Source of the DNA: an uncultured Clostridia bacterium
Lineage (GTDB): Bacteria > Bacillota > Clostridia > Saccharofermentanales > Saccharofermentanaceae
DNA: 64,000 nt
NCBI GenBank assembly: GCA_947303255.1
Contig: CAMYXL010000003.1
Coordinates: 21,351 to 85,350 of the forward strand
Direction of reading: 5' to 3'
The stretch's first letter is position 1. Each line of letters opens with the position of its first letter. The position numbers were made by a program, and so were the translations under genes. Positions 39,588 to 49,122 of this stretch are shown here, piece by piece. The notes below the pieces were generated by a model, which was given only the letters and a program-made list of their open reading frames with translations, was not told the origin of the DNA and searched no databases.

Positions 39588-39859
39588 ACCCCTGGATAAA
39601 CAAATCTGCCTAGATTATATAAAATATTTTGTCAGTGTCTAACTATAAAACTGGCTTCATCATGAACGATTTCGCATGTTCTTGTGGGATAAATTCAAGA
39701 CATTACGGAGAGTATACTTCGATCAGGATTCCGGAACAGAAGATTTGTAAAGTAAATGTTAACAGTCGAGCAATGTACTAAAAATGGTACATAACTTTGT
39801 GCTACCCTTGGGGCAGAAGAAACGAAAATCTATTGCATAAATGCAAGGAGGAAAAACAA

Positions 39860-41059
39860 ATGATGATGAGTTACGAAGGTCAAGAATTAATTGATCTGTT
39901 GGATGAGGGAGCTGCATACGGTGTGTATGTAAGCGATGAACAACTTAAGAGTAATGCCGATGCGCTTAACAAGGTTTTTAAGGATATGGAAATCGGAGCT
40001 AAGGTCATGAAATTTGTAGGAGGACCTGCTTTCTCCGAATACAGATTGAGCGTGAAGGATATCGCTTCGATAGAAAAGATAGAAGCCTTCGGGGAAGAGA
40101 TCCGCGAGAAGATGGGAGTCAGATCTTTCCGCATAGTAAGGGAAAGACGCTTCGGCTTAAGGATGAGAGAGGTCACGGTCGAGATGGCCAATAGCCAACT
40201 TACGGAGGTGAAGCTCAAGGACTTTTTCACCGATTTCAGATTCAGGTTATCGTCAATGATGATACCTCTGGGAGCAGGAACACACAGGCGTTATTCTGCT
40301 GACCTGGGTGATAACATCTTCGTGGGCGGCGATATTTATACAGAAGTAAACGGCTATATTGATGCGGTGATATTGTCCCTTCTGTGTACGCAGACTCCGA
40401 GAGATCTTAATCTGATCCTGATCGGTTCAAGTAGTAAGAGTTTTGAAGAATTGGAAGGTATTCCGCATGTAGACGGTTCCGTTGTCAGAGATGTGAGTGA
40501 TCTAAGAGGAGTTCTTAGAGACATCGACAGAAAGATCAACGACAGATACGAACTCTTCTACGGAAATAATACCAGGAGCTTTGTCGAGTATAACAGAGAA
40601 GCAAGATTCACGAGAAGAAGCGAGAGACTCCCGAGGATCGTTTGTGTGATAAGCGATATCGGAGATTACATACTTGATGAGGAAGACCGTAAAAAGCTAT
40701 GCCGCGTCATCCTGCGAGGAAAGAATGCGGGAGTCAATTTCCTCATTGCGACTACGGATCTTCTGGAATCGGATATTGCACAGGATATCAAGGATGTCAT
40801 TGATGCACGAGTAGCTTTTCAGGTAATAGGAGAACAAGAAAGCAGGACGATCCTGGATCTTGATCTGGCAACCGGTCTTCTCGGTGAGGGAGATCTTATC
40901 TACTCGACTCCTACCGATACGGAAAAAGTTCAAAGTCCGAGAGTTTCAGCAGAGGAATATAGAAGGGTAACGGAATACATAAGACAGAATCAGAGTGAGC
41001 TTTATGCGGAGAGAAGACCGATCAGACACTCCCGTGAACTGCCTGATTCAGACGAGTAA
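39860..41059 (+). CDS. FtsK/SpoIIIE-like motor-fold protein with degenerate Walker A and B (putative pseudo-ATPase)
   Basis: FtsK-type RYELFYGNNTRSFVEYN, RGKNAGVNFLIATTD, DARVAFQVIGEQESRTILD, GEGDLIYSTP; Walker A position reads FVGGDIYTEVNGYIDAVILSLL. Confidence 0.75.
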   Translation: MMMSYEGQELIDLLDEGAAYGVYVSDEQLKSNADALNKVFKDMEIGAKVMKFVGGPAFSEYRLSVKDIASIEKIEAFGEEIREKMGVRSFRIVRERRFGLRMREVTVEMANSQLTEVKLKDFFTDFRFRLSSMMIPLGAGTHRRYSADLGDNIFVGGDIYTEVNGYIDAVILSLLCTQTPRDLNLILIGSSSKSFEELEGIPHVDGSVVRDVSDLRGVLRDIDRKINDRYELFYGNNTRSFVEYNREARFTRRSERLPRIVCVISDIGDYILDEEDRKKLCRVILRGKNAGVNFLIATTDLLESDIAQDIKDVIDARVAFQVIGEQESRTILDLDLATGLLGEGDLIYSTPTDTEKVQSPRVSAEEYRRVTEYIRQNQSELYAERRPIRHSRELPDSDE

Positions 41060-41074
41060 AAAGAGGGGATAATT

Positions 41075-42079
41075 ATGGCAGGTATTGAACCCAAAATGCT
41101 TTCTATGTTGAGGATATACGATATTCTCGTCAAGTACAGTGACGAGAATCATCCGATGACCCAGGCTGATATAATCGAGAAACTGGAATCGGATTTTGGT
41201 ATCTCTCTTGATCGTAAAGCTGTCGCAAGAAAGCTCTCTGCTCTTAAAGAGATCGGACATGAAATACCGCAGACACGTAAGGGATGCTATCTTAAACAGA
41301 GGGTCTTCGAAGATTCGGAACTTCACTTCCTGATCGATATGGTACGTGGCAATACGATAATCAGTCCGAGACATGCGAGCGATCTTATCGAGAAATTGAG
41401 CAGCCTGAGCAATGCTTATTTCAAGCCGCGTATCAGTGTGGTGCCGGAGGATATAGGTGCAGCTAAGAAGGGTGATAACCCGGCTCTGTTTCTGAATGTA
41501 GATCTTATATACGAAGCAATCTCTGCGGGGAAACAGATCAAGTATGACTATAACCTCTATGGAAACGATAAAAAACTACGTAAATCTTCGGAACAGATCG
41601 TAAGTCCGTATCAGCTTTTTTTCCATATGCAGGGATACTATCTTATGGCTTATTCCGAGGCTAAGGAGCATATCTCTTTTCACAGGATCGAACGCATTAC
41701 AAATATTGAGATCATCGATAAGGCAATTACACCGATCACCAAGATAAAAGGCTATGAAAAAGGCCTCCCGCAGAATTTCTATACTGCGGCAAGACCTTAT
41801 ATGTTCTCAGATAAACCGGAGAGGATCGAACTTCTGATCAATGATGATAAATATCCGATCAACCAGCTTGTCGAGTGGTTCGGAAAAGATATCTCGATAA
41901 AAAAGAGCGATGAACATCCGGGTCATTATGAGGTGAGCCTCATAGCAAGTCCGAAGGCCATGAAACTCTGGGCACTGCAGTACGCAGACCATGTCGTTAT
42001 CAAGAATCCTCCGGAACTGGCTGATAGTGTTTTGGAGTCACTGAACTATGCTATCGACCACTACGAAGACGAGTATTAA
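41075..42079 (+). CDS. WYL-domain transcriptional regulator
   Basis: N-terminal HTH; WYL-like core KQIKYDYNLYG...VSPYQLFFHMQGYYLMAYSEAKEHISFHRIERI. Confidence 0.85.
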   Translation: MAGIEPKMLSMLRIYDILVKYSDENHPMTQADIIEKLESDFGISLDRKAVARKLSALKEIGHEIPQTRKGCYLKQRVFEDSELHFLIDMVRGNTIISPRHASDLIEKLSSLSNAYFKPRISVVPEDIGAAKKGDNPALFLNVDLIYEAISAGKQIKYDYNLYGNDKKLRKSSEQIVSPYQLFFHMQGYYLMAYSEAKEHISFHRIERITNIEIIDKAITPITKIKGYEKGLPQNFYTAARPYMFSDKPERIELLINDDKYPINQLVEWFGKDISIKKSDEHPGHYEVSLIASPKAMKLWALQYADHVVIKNPPELADSVLESLNYAIDHYEDEY

Positions 42080-43911
42080 ACTTCGATATATGCGCCGGCC
42101 TGTGCTTTCCACATGTCGGCGTATTTGCCGTTCATGGCAAGAAGCTGTTCGTGATTGCCTTCTTCTACGATCCTTCCGTTCTCCAACATGAAGATGTGAT
42201 CGGCAATCCTTGTTGTCGACAGACGGTGTGATATGAAGATTACCGTCTTATCTCCCGTAGCACCAAGCATCGCATGGTTGAGCTGATACTCGGCGATAGG
42301 ATCGAGGGCGGACGAAGGTTCGTCTAAGATCATGAGTCCCGCATCTTTGTAGAAGACTCGTGAGATCGCGAGTTTTTGGGACTCACCGCCTGAGAGGTTC
42401 AGACCTTCTTCGTCGAACTCAGTTGTCAGCATCGTATCAAGACCTGAGGACAGGTTGATTGCTCTGTCGTAAAGACCGCTGTCACGAAGTGAAGATATGA
42501 TCTTATCTTCGTTCGCGTTTTCGAGAGGAGCAAGGACGACATTTTCCCTCACGCTTCCGGCGAAGATGTTGAAGTCCTGGAAGACTGCACCGATGGAATC
42601 GCGGTAGGATTCGAGATCGTAGTTTCTGATGTTTTCGCCGTCTGCCTTGATAGTACCTGAGGTAGGATCGTAAAGACGCATGAGGAGCTTAACGAGTGTA
42701 GTCTTTCCTGCACCGTTATAACCGACGAGAGCGATCTTGCGGCCCGGCTTGATGAAAAGACTAATGTCATTAATGACACTCGGAGTGTCAGCCTTGTAAG
42801 AGAATGATACGTTCTCGAGATCGATCCTCTTTGCGTCCTTAGTTGCGATCTTGTCACCTTCGGAAACGATCTTTGGCTCCGTACCTAGGAAGTCGCGGAT
42901 CTTCTGGATATAAAGGCTCGTCTCGCATGAAGCAGGGTAAGTTTCCGTGAAGACATTCATGCTGCTTCTTAACCTTCCGAAAGAGTTATAAAGGATCGCG
43001 AGGGTACTTATCGAGATGTTCTTCGTTACGACTACCATGAGGATCAGGTAGGTGATATACAAAGTGTCACAGATGAAGAAGTTTGAGATGTGACGTCTCA
43101 GGAATTCGAGTATGAAACGTTTACGAGAATGCTTCTTATCTACGGCTACGATCTCCTCAGAGGCCTTGTCGAATCTGTCGTACATGATGCCTGCGACTTC
43201 AGGGTTCATACGAAGTTCCTTGGCGTAATCGTTGAGGTAGAAGATACGCTCGATATATGTGCGCTTACGCTCGGACGGATTTCTCTCGATCCTTGCTTTG
43301 TAATTGACCTTGATGAACATCTGGTTAAAGACGTAGCTCATGATAAACGAGGCAATAACAAATAATATCGACGGCTTGTCCTTGACGATGAAGTAGACAC
43401 CGTTTGATATGAAAGCCGTAAGACCGCTTAAGACATTGATGATGATGCCTTCGAGCTTATCAATCTGGTTATCGACCTCAGACAGAGCGAGTACCTGTGA
43501 GTTGTAGAACTCTGGATCGTCATAGCAAGCGAGATCGACCTTGGAAGCTTTCTCGTAGAGCATGATCTTGATCTTTTCTTTGACCTTCGGACTCTCTTTT
43601 GCCATGATGTAGTCGCCTGAGAAAACAGTGAAGAGCATTCCGATGGTGATCGCGACTGCGAGTATCAGTATAACCGCACAAACGCGCTCGAACGGGTAGC
43701 CCTTCTCTGCTGCTTCGAGTACATAACCTATTCCTACCGTATGTTCGAAAAAGATGGACAACTGTCCTCTTATAGCATCGAATGCAGGTATGATGACAAA
43801 AGCAGGTGATGCTTTGAACATCAGCTTCAAAAGAAACAGGTTATTTTTCAAAACAACAGAGGCCGGTTGTTTTGGCTTCTTGTTGTTAGGTTCTTTCTGA
43901 CCTTTGCTCAT
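42076..43911 (-). CDS. ABC transporter, fused permease/ATPase (half 1)
   Basis: Walker A GYNGAGKTT, LSGGESQKLAISRVF, DEPSSALDP. Confidence 0.9.
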   Translation of the reverse strand: MSKGQKEPNNKKPKQPASVVLKNNLFLLKLMFKASPAFVIIPAFDAIRGQLSIFFEHTVGIGYVLEAAEKGYPFERVCAVILILAVAITIGMLFTVFSGDYIMAKESPKVKEKIKIMLYEKASKVDLACYDDPEFYNSQVLALSEVDNQIDKLEGIIINVLSGLTAFISNGVYFIVKDKPSILFVIASFIMSYVFNQMFIKVNYKARIERNPSERKRTYIERIFYLNDYAKELRMNPEVAGIMYDRFDKASEEIVAVDKKHSRKRFILEFLRRHISNFFICDTLYITYLILMVVVTKNISISTLAILYNSFGRLRSSMNVFTETYPASCETSLYIQKIRDFLGTEPKIVSEGDKIATKDAKRIDLENVSFSYKADTPSVINDISLFIKPGRKIALVGYNGAGKTTLVKLLMRLYDPTSGTIKADGENIRNYDLESYRDSIGAVFQDFNIFAGSVRENVVLAPLENANEDKIISSLRDSGLYDRAINLSSGLDTMLTTEFDEEGLNLSGGESQKLAISRVFYKDAGLMILDEPSSALDPIAEYQLNHAMLGATGDKTVIFISHRLSTTRIADHIFMLENGRIVEEGNHEQLLAMNGKYADMWKAQAGAYIEV

Positions 43912-45743
43912 AAGATCACCTCCTCTTCGTTTTCTATGGCAAGGTAGTTCATCGCCTGGCGCTTATACATCTCGCAGTAGCTGCCTCCGAGAGCGATGAG
44001 TTCCTTGTGTGTGCCTTCCTCGATAAGACGGCCGCCCTCGAGCATGAGGACGCGGTCGCAGTTCTTGACTGAGGACAGGCGGTGGGAGATAAAGAGCATG
44101 GTGTGGTCTTTACCTTCCTTCATGATGTTCTTGAAAAGTTCGAATTCCGCGATAGGATCGAGAGCGCTTGAAGGCTCGTCGAAGATCTTGACAGGCGATG
44201 GCTTCGCGAAGGTTCTCGCTGCTGCCAGTTTCTGATTCTGACCGCCTGAGAGAACGACGCCGTCTTCGTCAAATTCCTTCGTCATCATGGAATCGATGCC
44301 GTTAGGAAGTGATTCGATCTTGTCCAGTATTCCTGTCTTTTTAAGACTGGCTCTTACGACTTCGTCTTCGTTCTCAACGTGTCTTCCCATCATGACATTC
44401 TCTCGGACTGTCATGCCGAAGATCTTGAAATCCTGGAATGTAGTAGCGAACAATTCACGGTAAGCGCGAAGCTCATATTCGCGGATGTTGATGCCGTTTA
44501 ACAGAATCTCTCCTGATGTCGGATCGTACAATCTCAGAAGCAGTTTGATGATGGTAGTCTTACCCGCGCCGTTATGACCTACGAGTGCAATTGCCTCATC
44601 TTTGTTGATCTTGAAAGACAGATCCTTGATGGTCTCTTCATCCTTATATGAGAAGCATACGTTCTTAAATTCGAGAGTCTCAAACTTCTCAGGAACGATA
44701 CCCTTCTGATCTTCAGGGATCTTTTCTTCGTACTCCAAAAATCCGCGGAGGTTATTGATGAAAAGACCGTTCTTGATTAGCTTTGTTATATCTTCGAAAA
44801 GTCTTATGAGGATCCACGTGGCGGCAACCATAAGGCTAGTCATGATAGTCAGTTGCGCAAGTGAGATAGTTCCTGCAACCTGCTTTTTATAGAATGCATA
44901 TATGAGCACGCCTTCGAACATAACGGTGAAGGTGAACGTGATCCTTAATACGTTAAGGCTCATGTTCGGGAATGCGAACTTAACAGCAACCTTTACGTTT
45001 TCTGCAGTTGCTTCACCGTAGCGGCGCTTCAGGATCTCGAAGACTTTGCTGAGCCTTATCTCCTTTGCTCCGTCCGGCAGATACATCATTCTGTTGACGT
45101 AGTTTAATACCTTGTTGTTCGGTGCCTGCTCGCGGTATCTTTTAAGCTCATATTTGCTCTTAAGATTTCCGAAAACAAAGTTACCGATGATAGGTGAGAT
45201 GATGAACAATACCGACCACTTATCGATGTCGAACATCAGCTTAAATACGCAGATGGAAGCAGCGGTTCCTATGATGGCTCCGCTGAAGCTTTTGACGATC
45301 TCCATTACCTTGTCGGAGGAACCGTCGATAGCCATGGTGTACTTGTTATAAAAATCCGGATCTTCGTAGCAGCGAAGCTCAACATTTCTTGCCTTCGCGA
45401 AGATCTTCTTATAGATCCCGTTATGAAGTTTTGTGCCTTCAATAACGAATGTGACCTGCTGCGTGTAATAGTCGTAGACCTTCAGTACGAGCAAGATCGC
45501 AGCGCTTATTCCGATGAATGTGAGAAACGTCCTGAGACCTTCTCCTCTGTCCAAAGCTTCTATGACGATCCTAAGAAAAAAACCGTCAAAAAACACCCAT
45601 TCGGCATAGCCGATGAACATGCTGAAGAATGCACCGAATATTGCCGGTTTGCTGAATGATCCTGCCAACTTGACCGCATAAGCATCATTCTTCAGAGTTT
45701 GCCATAAGGACAGCTTTTCTTTTTTCTTTTTGCTTTTCCCCAT
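43908..45743 (-). CDS. ABC transporter, fused permease/ATPase (half 2)
   Basis: Walker A GHNGAGKTT, LSGGQNQKLAAARTF, DEPSSALDP; 4-bp overlap with partner. Confidence 0.9.
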   Translation of the reverse strand: MGKSKKKKEKLSLWQTLKNDAYAVKLAGSFSKPAIFGAFFSMFIGYAEWVFFDGFFLRIVIEALDRGEGLRTFLTFIGISAAILLVLKVYDYYTQQVTFVIEGTKLHNGIYKKIFAKARNVELRCYEDPDFYNKYTMAIDGSSDKVMEIVKSFSGAIIGTAASICVFKLMFDIDKWSVLFIISPIIGNFVFGNLKSKYELKRYREQAPNNKVLNYVNRMMYLPDGAKEIRLSKVFEILKRRYGEATAENVKVAVKFAFPNMSLNVLRITFTFTVMFEGVLIYAFYKKQVAGTISLAQLTIMTSLMVAATWILIRLFEDITKLIKNGLFINNLRGFLEYEEKIPEDQKGIVPEKFETLEFKNVCFSYKDEETIKDLSFKINKDEAIALVGHNGAGKTTIIKLLLRLYDPTSGEILLNGINIREYELRAYRELFATTFQDFKIFGMTVRENVMMGRHVENEDEVVRASLKKTGILDKIESLPNGIDSMMTKEFDEDGVVLSGGQNQKLAAARTFAKPSPVKIFDEPSSALDPIAEFELFKNIMKEGKDHTMLFISHRLSSVKNCDRVLMLEGGRLIEEGTHKELIALGGSYCEMYKRQAMNYLAIENEEEVIL

Positions 45744-45929
45744 ACTTCATTAAGCTTCCTTTTTTCGAAAAATATGGAAGGTATTATACGCTTTATTCTT
45801 TGTGCATGAAAGTATGAATTATTTTATTTTAAGAATTGCAAAAATTGTGCGATTAGTCGATAGCCTTTGCTTTGACCTCATGTTCATCCTTTGGTATCAT
45901 CATAATACCTGCAAAGGGAGGAAGATATA

Positions 45930-46601
45930 ATGACAAAAGCCGTAATATTCGATTTTTACGAGACCTTGGTCACGTGCAACAAGGCTAAGCTTTATTTCGG
46001 CGAGCACATCGCAAAGGACATGAAGATAGAAGAATCAGCTTTCCGTGAAATATGGGATGCAACTGATGCTGCCAGAACATTGGGCAAGGTTACATTCGAA
46101 GAAGTCATCCTTGATATCATGAAGGAAAACGATATCTATAGTGACAAACTCTACGCCAAGATAATGAAGAAGAGAAAAGAGAGTAAGTTTGATAATATCC
46201 GTCACTATGACAAAGAGACTATCAACCTATTTGATACTCTTCGTTCTCTCAACATCAAGATAGGTATCATCACCAACTGTTATAGCGAAGAAGTCAACGC
46301 CATCAAAGAATGTGTTCTCACTCATTATGCGGATGCAGTTCTCCTGTCATGTGAAGCCGGCATCAAGAAACCTGAGCCTGAGATCTACCACAGAATGACA
46401 GTCGCATTGAGTGTTCCTGCCAATGAATGCATCTATGTCGGTGACGGCGGTTCGAATGAACTTTATGGTGCCCGTGATGTTGGTATGCTGCCTGTTCAGG
46501 CGACATGGTTCCTGAAGTACGATAAGCGAAGAAAACGAACGATGGATCCTGAGTTTAATCACATATCACATCCGATGGGATTATTGAGCTATCTTACATA
46601 A
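45930..46601 (+). CDS. HAD-superfamily hydrolase
   Basis: IFDFYETLVT, GIITNC, GIKKPEPEIY, CIYVGDGGSNELYGA. Confidence 0.9.
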   Translation: MTKAVIFDFYETLVTCNKAKLYFGEHIAKDMKIEESAFREIWDATDAARTLGKVTFEEVILDIMKENDIYSDKLYAKIMKKRKESKFDNIRHYDKETINLFDTLRSLNIKIGIITNCYSEEVNAIKECVLTHYADAVLLSCEAGIKKPEPEIYHRMTVALSVPANECIYVGDGGSNELYGARDVGMLPVQATWFLKYDKRRKRTMDPEFNHISHPMGLLSYLT

Positions 46602-46628
46602 CAAAATAAAAAGTCTCAGTTTAAATCT

Positions 46629-46670
46629 TGCCTTCTGCTCGGACTATTGTCCGACAGAGGGCATTTTTTT
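46629..46670 (+). terminator. Rho-independent terminator
   Basis: TGCCTTCTGcTCGGACtattGTCCGAcAGAGGGCA followed by TTTTTTT. Confidence 0.75.
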
Positions 46671-47449
46671 GTTAGTAAAAACTTACTTTTTCAATAGATT
46701 CCTTAATGTCTGAAAACGAACAAACATAAATTTACATTGATGAATAGTAATAATGTCATAAAAAGAACAATTTTCTCTGATAAGAAAATAACACAAATTT
46801 GCCATAAAATAGTGAGGTGATATTGTGTTATAGTTAAATTGATCAGATAGATCGCAAAAAACTGGAATTCGGGAATGACAAAAAACTTAAGATTATGATT
46901 TCGTCATTTTTGTTAAAAATTGGATGAATAAATAGTCATTTTGTCGAAATAATATACAGTCACTAAAATGCATTGAATAATCAAAATGGGATGGGTATAA
47001 TAGCGAATACAGCGCGTTTTCTGGCGATGAATGAAGAGTTAAAAGTTTGTAAAACTAGTTTCATTCTATAAATATATTAATAATATATGCAAATATAATA
47101 AAGCTCTAATACGGGCAATGTCAGATTTGCACTATGTCAATATAATGAAAAGAAATGCGTGAGAGAGTGATTAAATAAAGGGAGATGGTATTTTTGTTGC
47201 GTGATTGCTCAAAAATACTGTGAATTTGTCGTATGAGATTATTTATTTAATTAATATTTAATTAATTATAGTGATCAAATCCATAGGTGATTTAGTCGTT
47301 TTCAGTGACAAAAAAAGAGATCTTTTTGAGTTTTCCTGCTGATGTTCGGGAAATCTAAAAGTAAGTGTGTGTTTGGGTTGTTTGGGTAATGAAAAATGAG
47401 AGCCTGCCGTTAAATCGGTAATTCTTGAAGTTGCAAGAGGATACTTGGA

Positions 47450-47602
47450 ATGAAAAACAAGGTTGTAGTTATTACTGGAGCAAGCAGAGGCATTGGAAAA
47501 AGTGCTGCTATCGTTACTGCAGGAAGAAATTCTCGAGAGTTGTTAGATATAGACTCACAACTTAAACTTCGTGATGAAAATTTGGATGCTGGAATGAGAT
47601 AA
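47450..47602 (+). pseudogene. Short-chain dehydrogenase/reductase N-terminal remnant
   Basis: MKNKVVVITGASRGIGKS Rossmann start then unrelated tail and stop after 50 aa. Confidence 0.6.
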
Positions 47603-47604
47603 AT

Positions 47605-49122
47605 ATGAGCAACTTTTTAAGAAAATTGAGAATAAATGCAGAGCAGTATAGTGACCGAGAAGCAATAGTATTTGGCACACAGAGAATCACATATAAGGAA
47701 CTCGAAGAAGAAACTGATAAACTTGCGGCTGTCTTGAGTAAAAGATTGTCAGGAAAACAGGTCCCTGTGATCATATATCATACCCGTGGTATTGAGTTTA
47801 TTAAGATGATATTGGCAGTTATAAAGTGTGACTGCTTTTATATTCCGCTTGAGGAGATTTATCCTGTTGACAGAGTGAGAACGATTTATCGTGATATAAA
47901 CGCTGAAGTCGTTATTTCTGATTTGTTGGATTCAGATCCCGACATGAAGATATTTAATCCGAAGACCGATTCTATAGATGAAGACGGAAACTGGAAAAAA
48001 GAGGAAACAGAGCGTAAAGATCAGGACATTATCTATGTAATGTATACGTCCGGAACAACAGGAATGCCTAAAGGTATTGCCATTAAAGATGAAAATGTAG
48101 ATAACCTGATCAATACATTCGGTAGTGTTTTATACAGTCGTTTTGAAGAAAACATTAATGTCGGATTGATAGCACCATTTAGCTTTGATACGTCGGTTAA
48201 ACAGATCTATTGTGCTTTGTATTATGCAAAGACCCTGGTTATTGCTGATAACACGGTAAGGAATTTTGGAAGAAAGATACATGATTTCCATAACAAGCAC
48301 GCTTTAACAATATGTGATGCGACACCATCTCATCTCAAACTCATGCTTATCCAAAAGTCAAAGCATCCTTCAAAACTTCCGTATCTGTTTATTGGTGGAG
48401 AGAATTTACAGTGGAGCATTTTGAAAGAGTACAAAGAGCATATAAATAGAGATTGCACATTTGTGAATCTCTATGGACCAACGGAATGCTGTGTTGATGT
48501 TTCATACAACATCATAGAAGATATTACTCATGATCACGGAAGTGTTCCGATCGGGAAAGAATTTGATAACACTACGTTGGTTATTAAGGATGAGAATGGA
48601 CAAGCCGTTACGAACGATGGGATAGGAGAACTGATAGTTTACGGAAAGCAAGTAGGCTATGGGTATGTAGGAAACAATAGATCAGACGGATACATTTTTA
48701 ATGATGATGGAATAGCAATAGGGTATAGGACCGGAGATCTGGCTATGTATGACGACGATCACAACATAGTTATTCTTTCTCGAAAAGACAGACAGGTCAA
48801 AATTAATGGATACAGAATAGAACTTGGTGAAATTGAAAGCAGGATTAAAGAGTATTGCAGAACACAATGTCACGTTTCTTTCTTTAAAACAGAGAAAAAA
48901 TCAGGATTAGTTGCATTTGTAGTCAGCGGATCGGATGAATGGAATAAGAATGAATTGAGTGATCATCTGATCAAATATCTAATGCCATACATGATTCCTA
49001 AGGAATACATTTTTTTGGATTCAATTCCATTAAACATAAACGGGAAAGTCGATGAGAAAAAACTGCGTGATTTTTACGATGCAGAGAAAAATGGATCGGT
49101 AAGCGTAGCAGTTAATGCATGA
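47605..49122 (+). CDS. Adenylate-forming enzyme (stand-alone amino-acid adenylation domain, DltA-like)
   Basis: YVMYTSGTTGMPKG, NLYGPTECCVDV, GYRTGDLA, DRQVKINGYRIELGEIE, NINGKVDEKKL. Confidence 0.88.
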   Translation: MSNFLRKLRINAEQYSDREAIVFGTQRITYKELEEETDKLAAVLSKRLSGKQVPVIIYHTRGIEFIKMILAVIKCDCFYIPLEEIYPVDRVRTIYRDINAEVVISDLLDSDPDMKIFNPKTDSIDEDGNWKKEETERKDQDIIYVMYTSGTTGMPKGIAIKDENVDNLINTFGSVLYSRFEENINVGLIAPFSFDTSVKQIYCALYYAKTLVIADNTVRNFGRKIHDFHNKHALTICDATPSHLKLMLIQKSKHPSKLPYLFIGGENLQWSILKEYKEHINRDCTFVNLYGPTECCVDVSYNIIEDITHDHGSVPIGKEFDNTTLVIKDENGQAVTNDGIGELIVYGKQVGYGYVGNNRSDGYIFNDDGIAIGYRTGDLAMYDDDHNIVILSRKDRQVKINGYRIELGEIESRIKEYCRTQCHVSFFKTEKKSGLVAFVVSGSDEWNKNELSDHLIKYLMPYMIPKEYIFLDSIPLNINGKVDEKKLRDFYDAEKNGSVSVAVNA

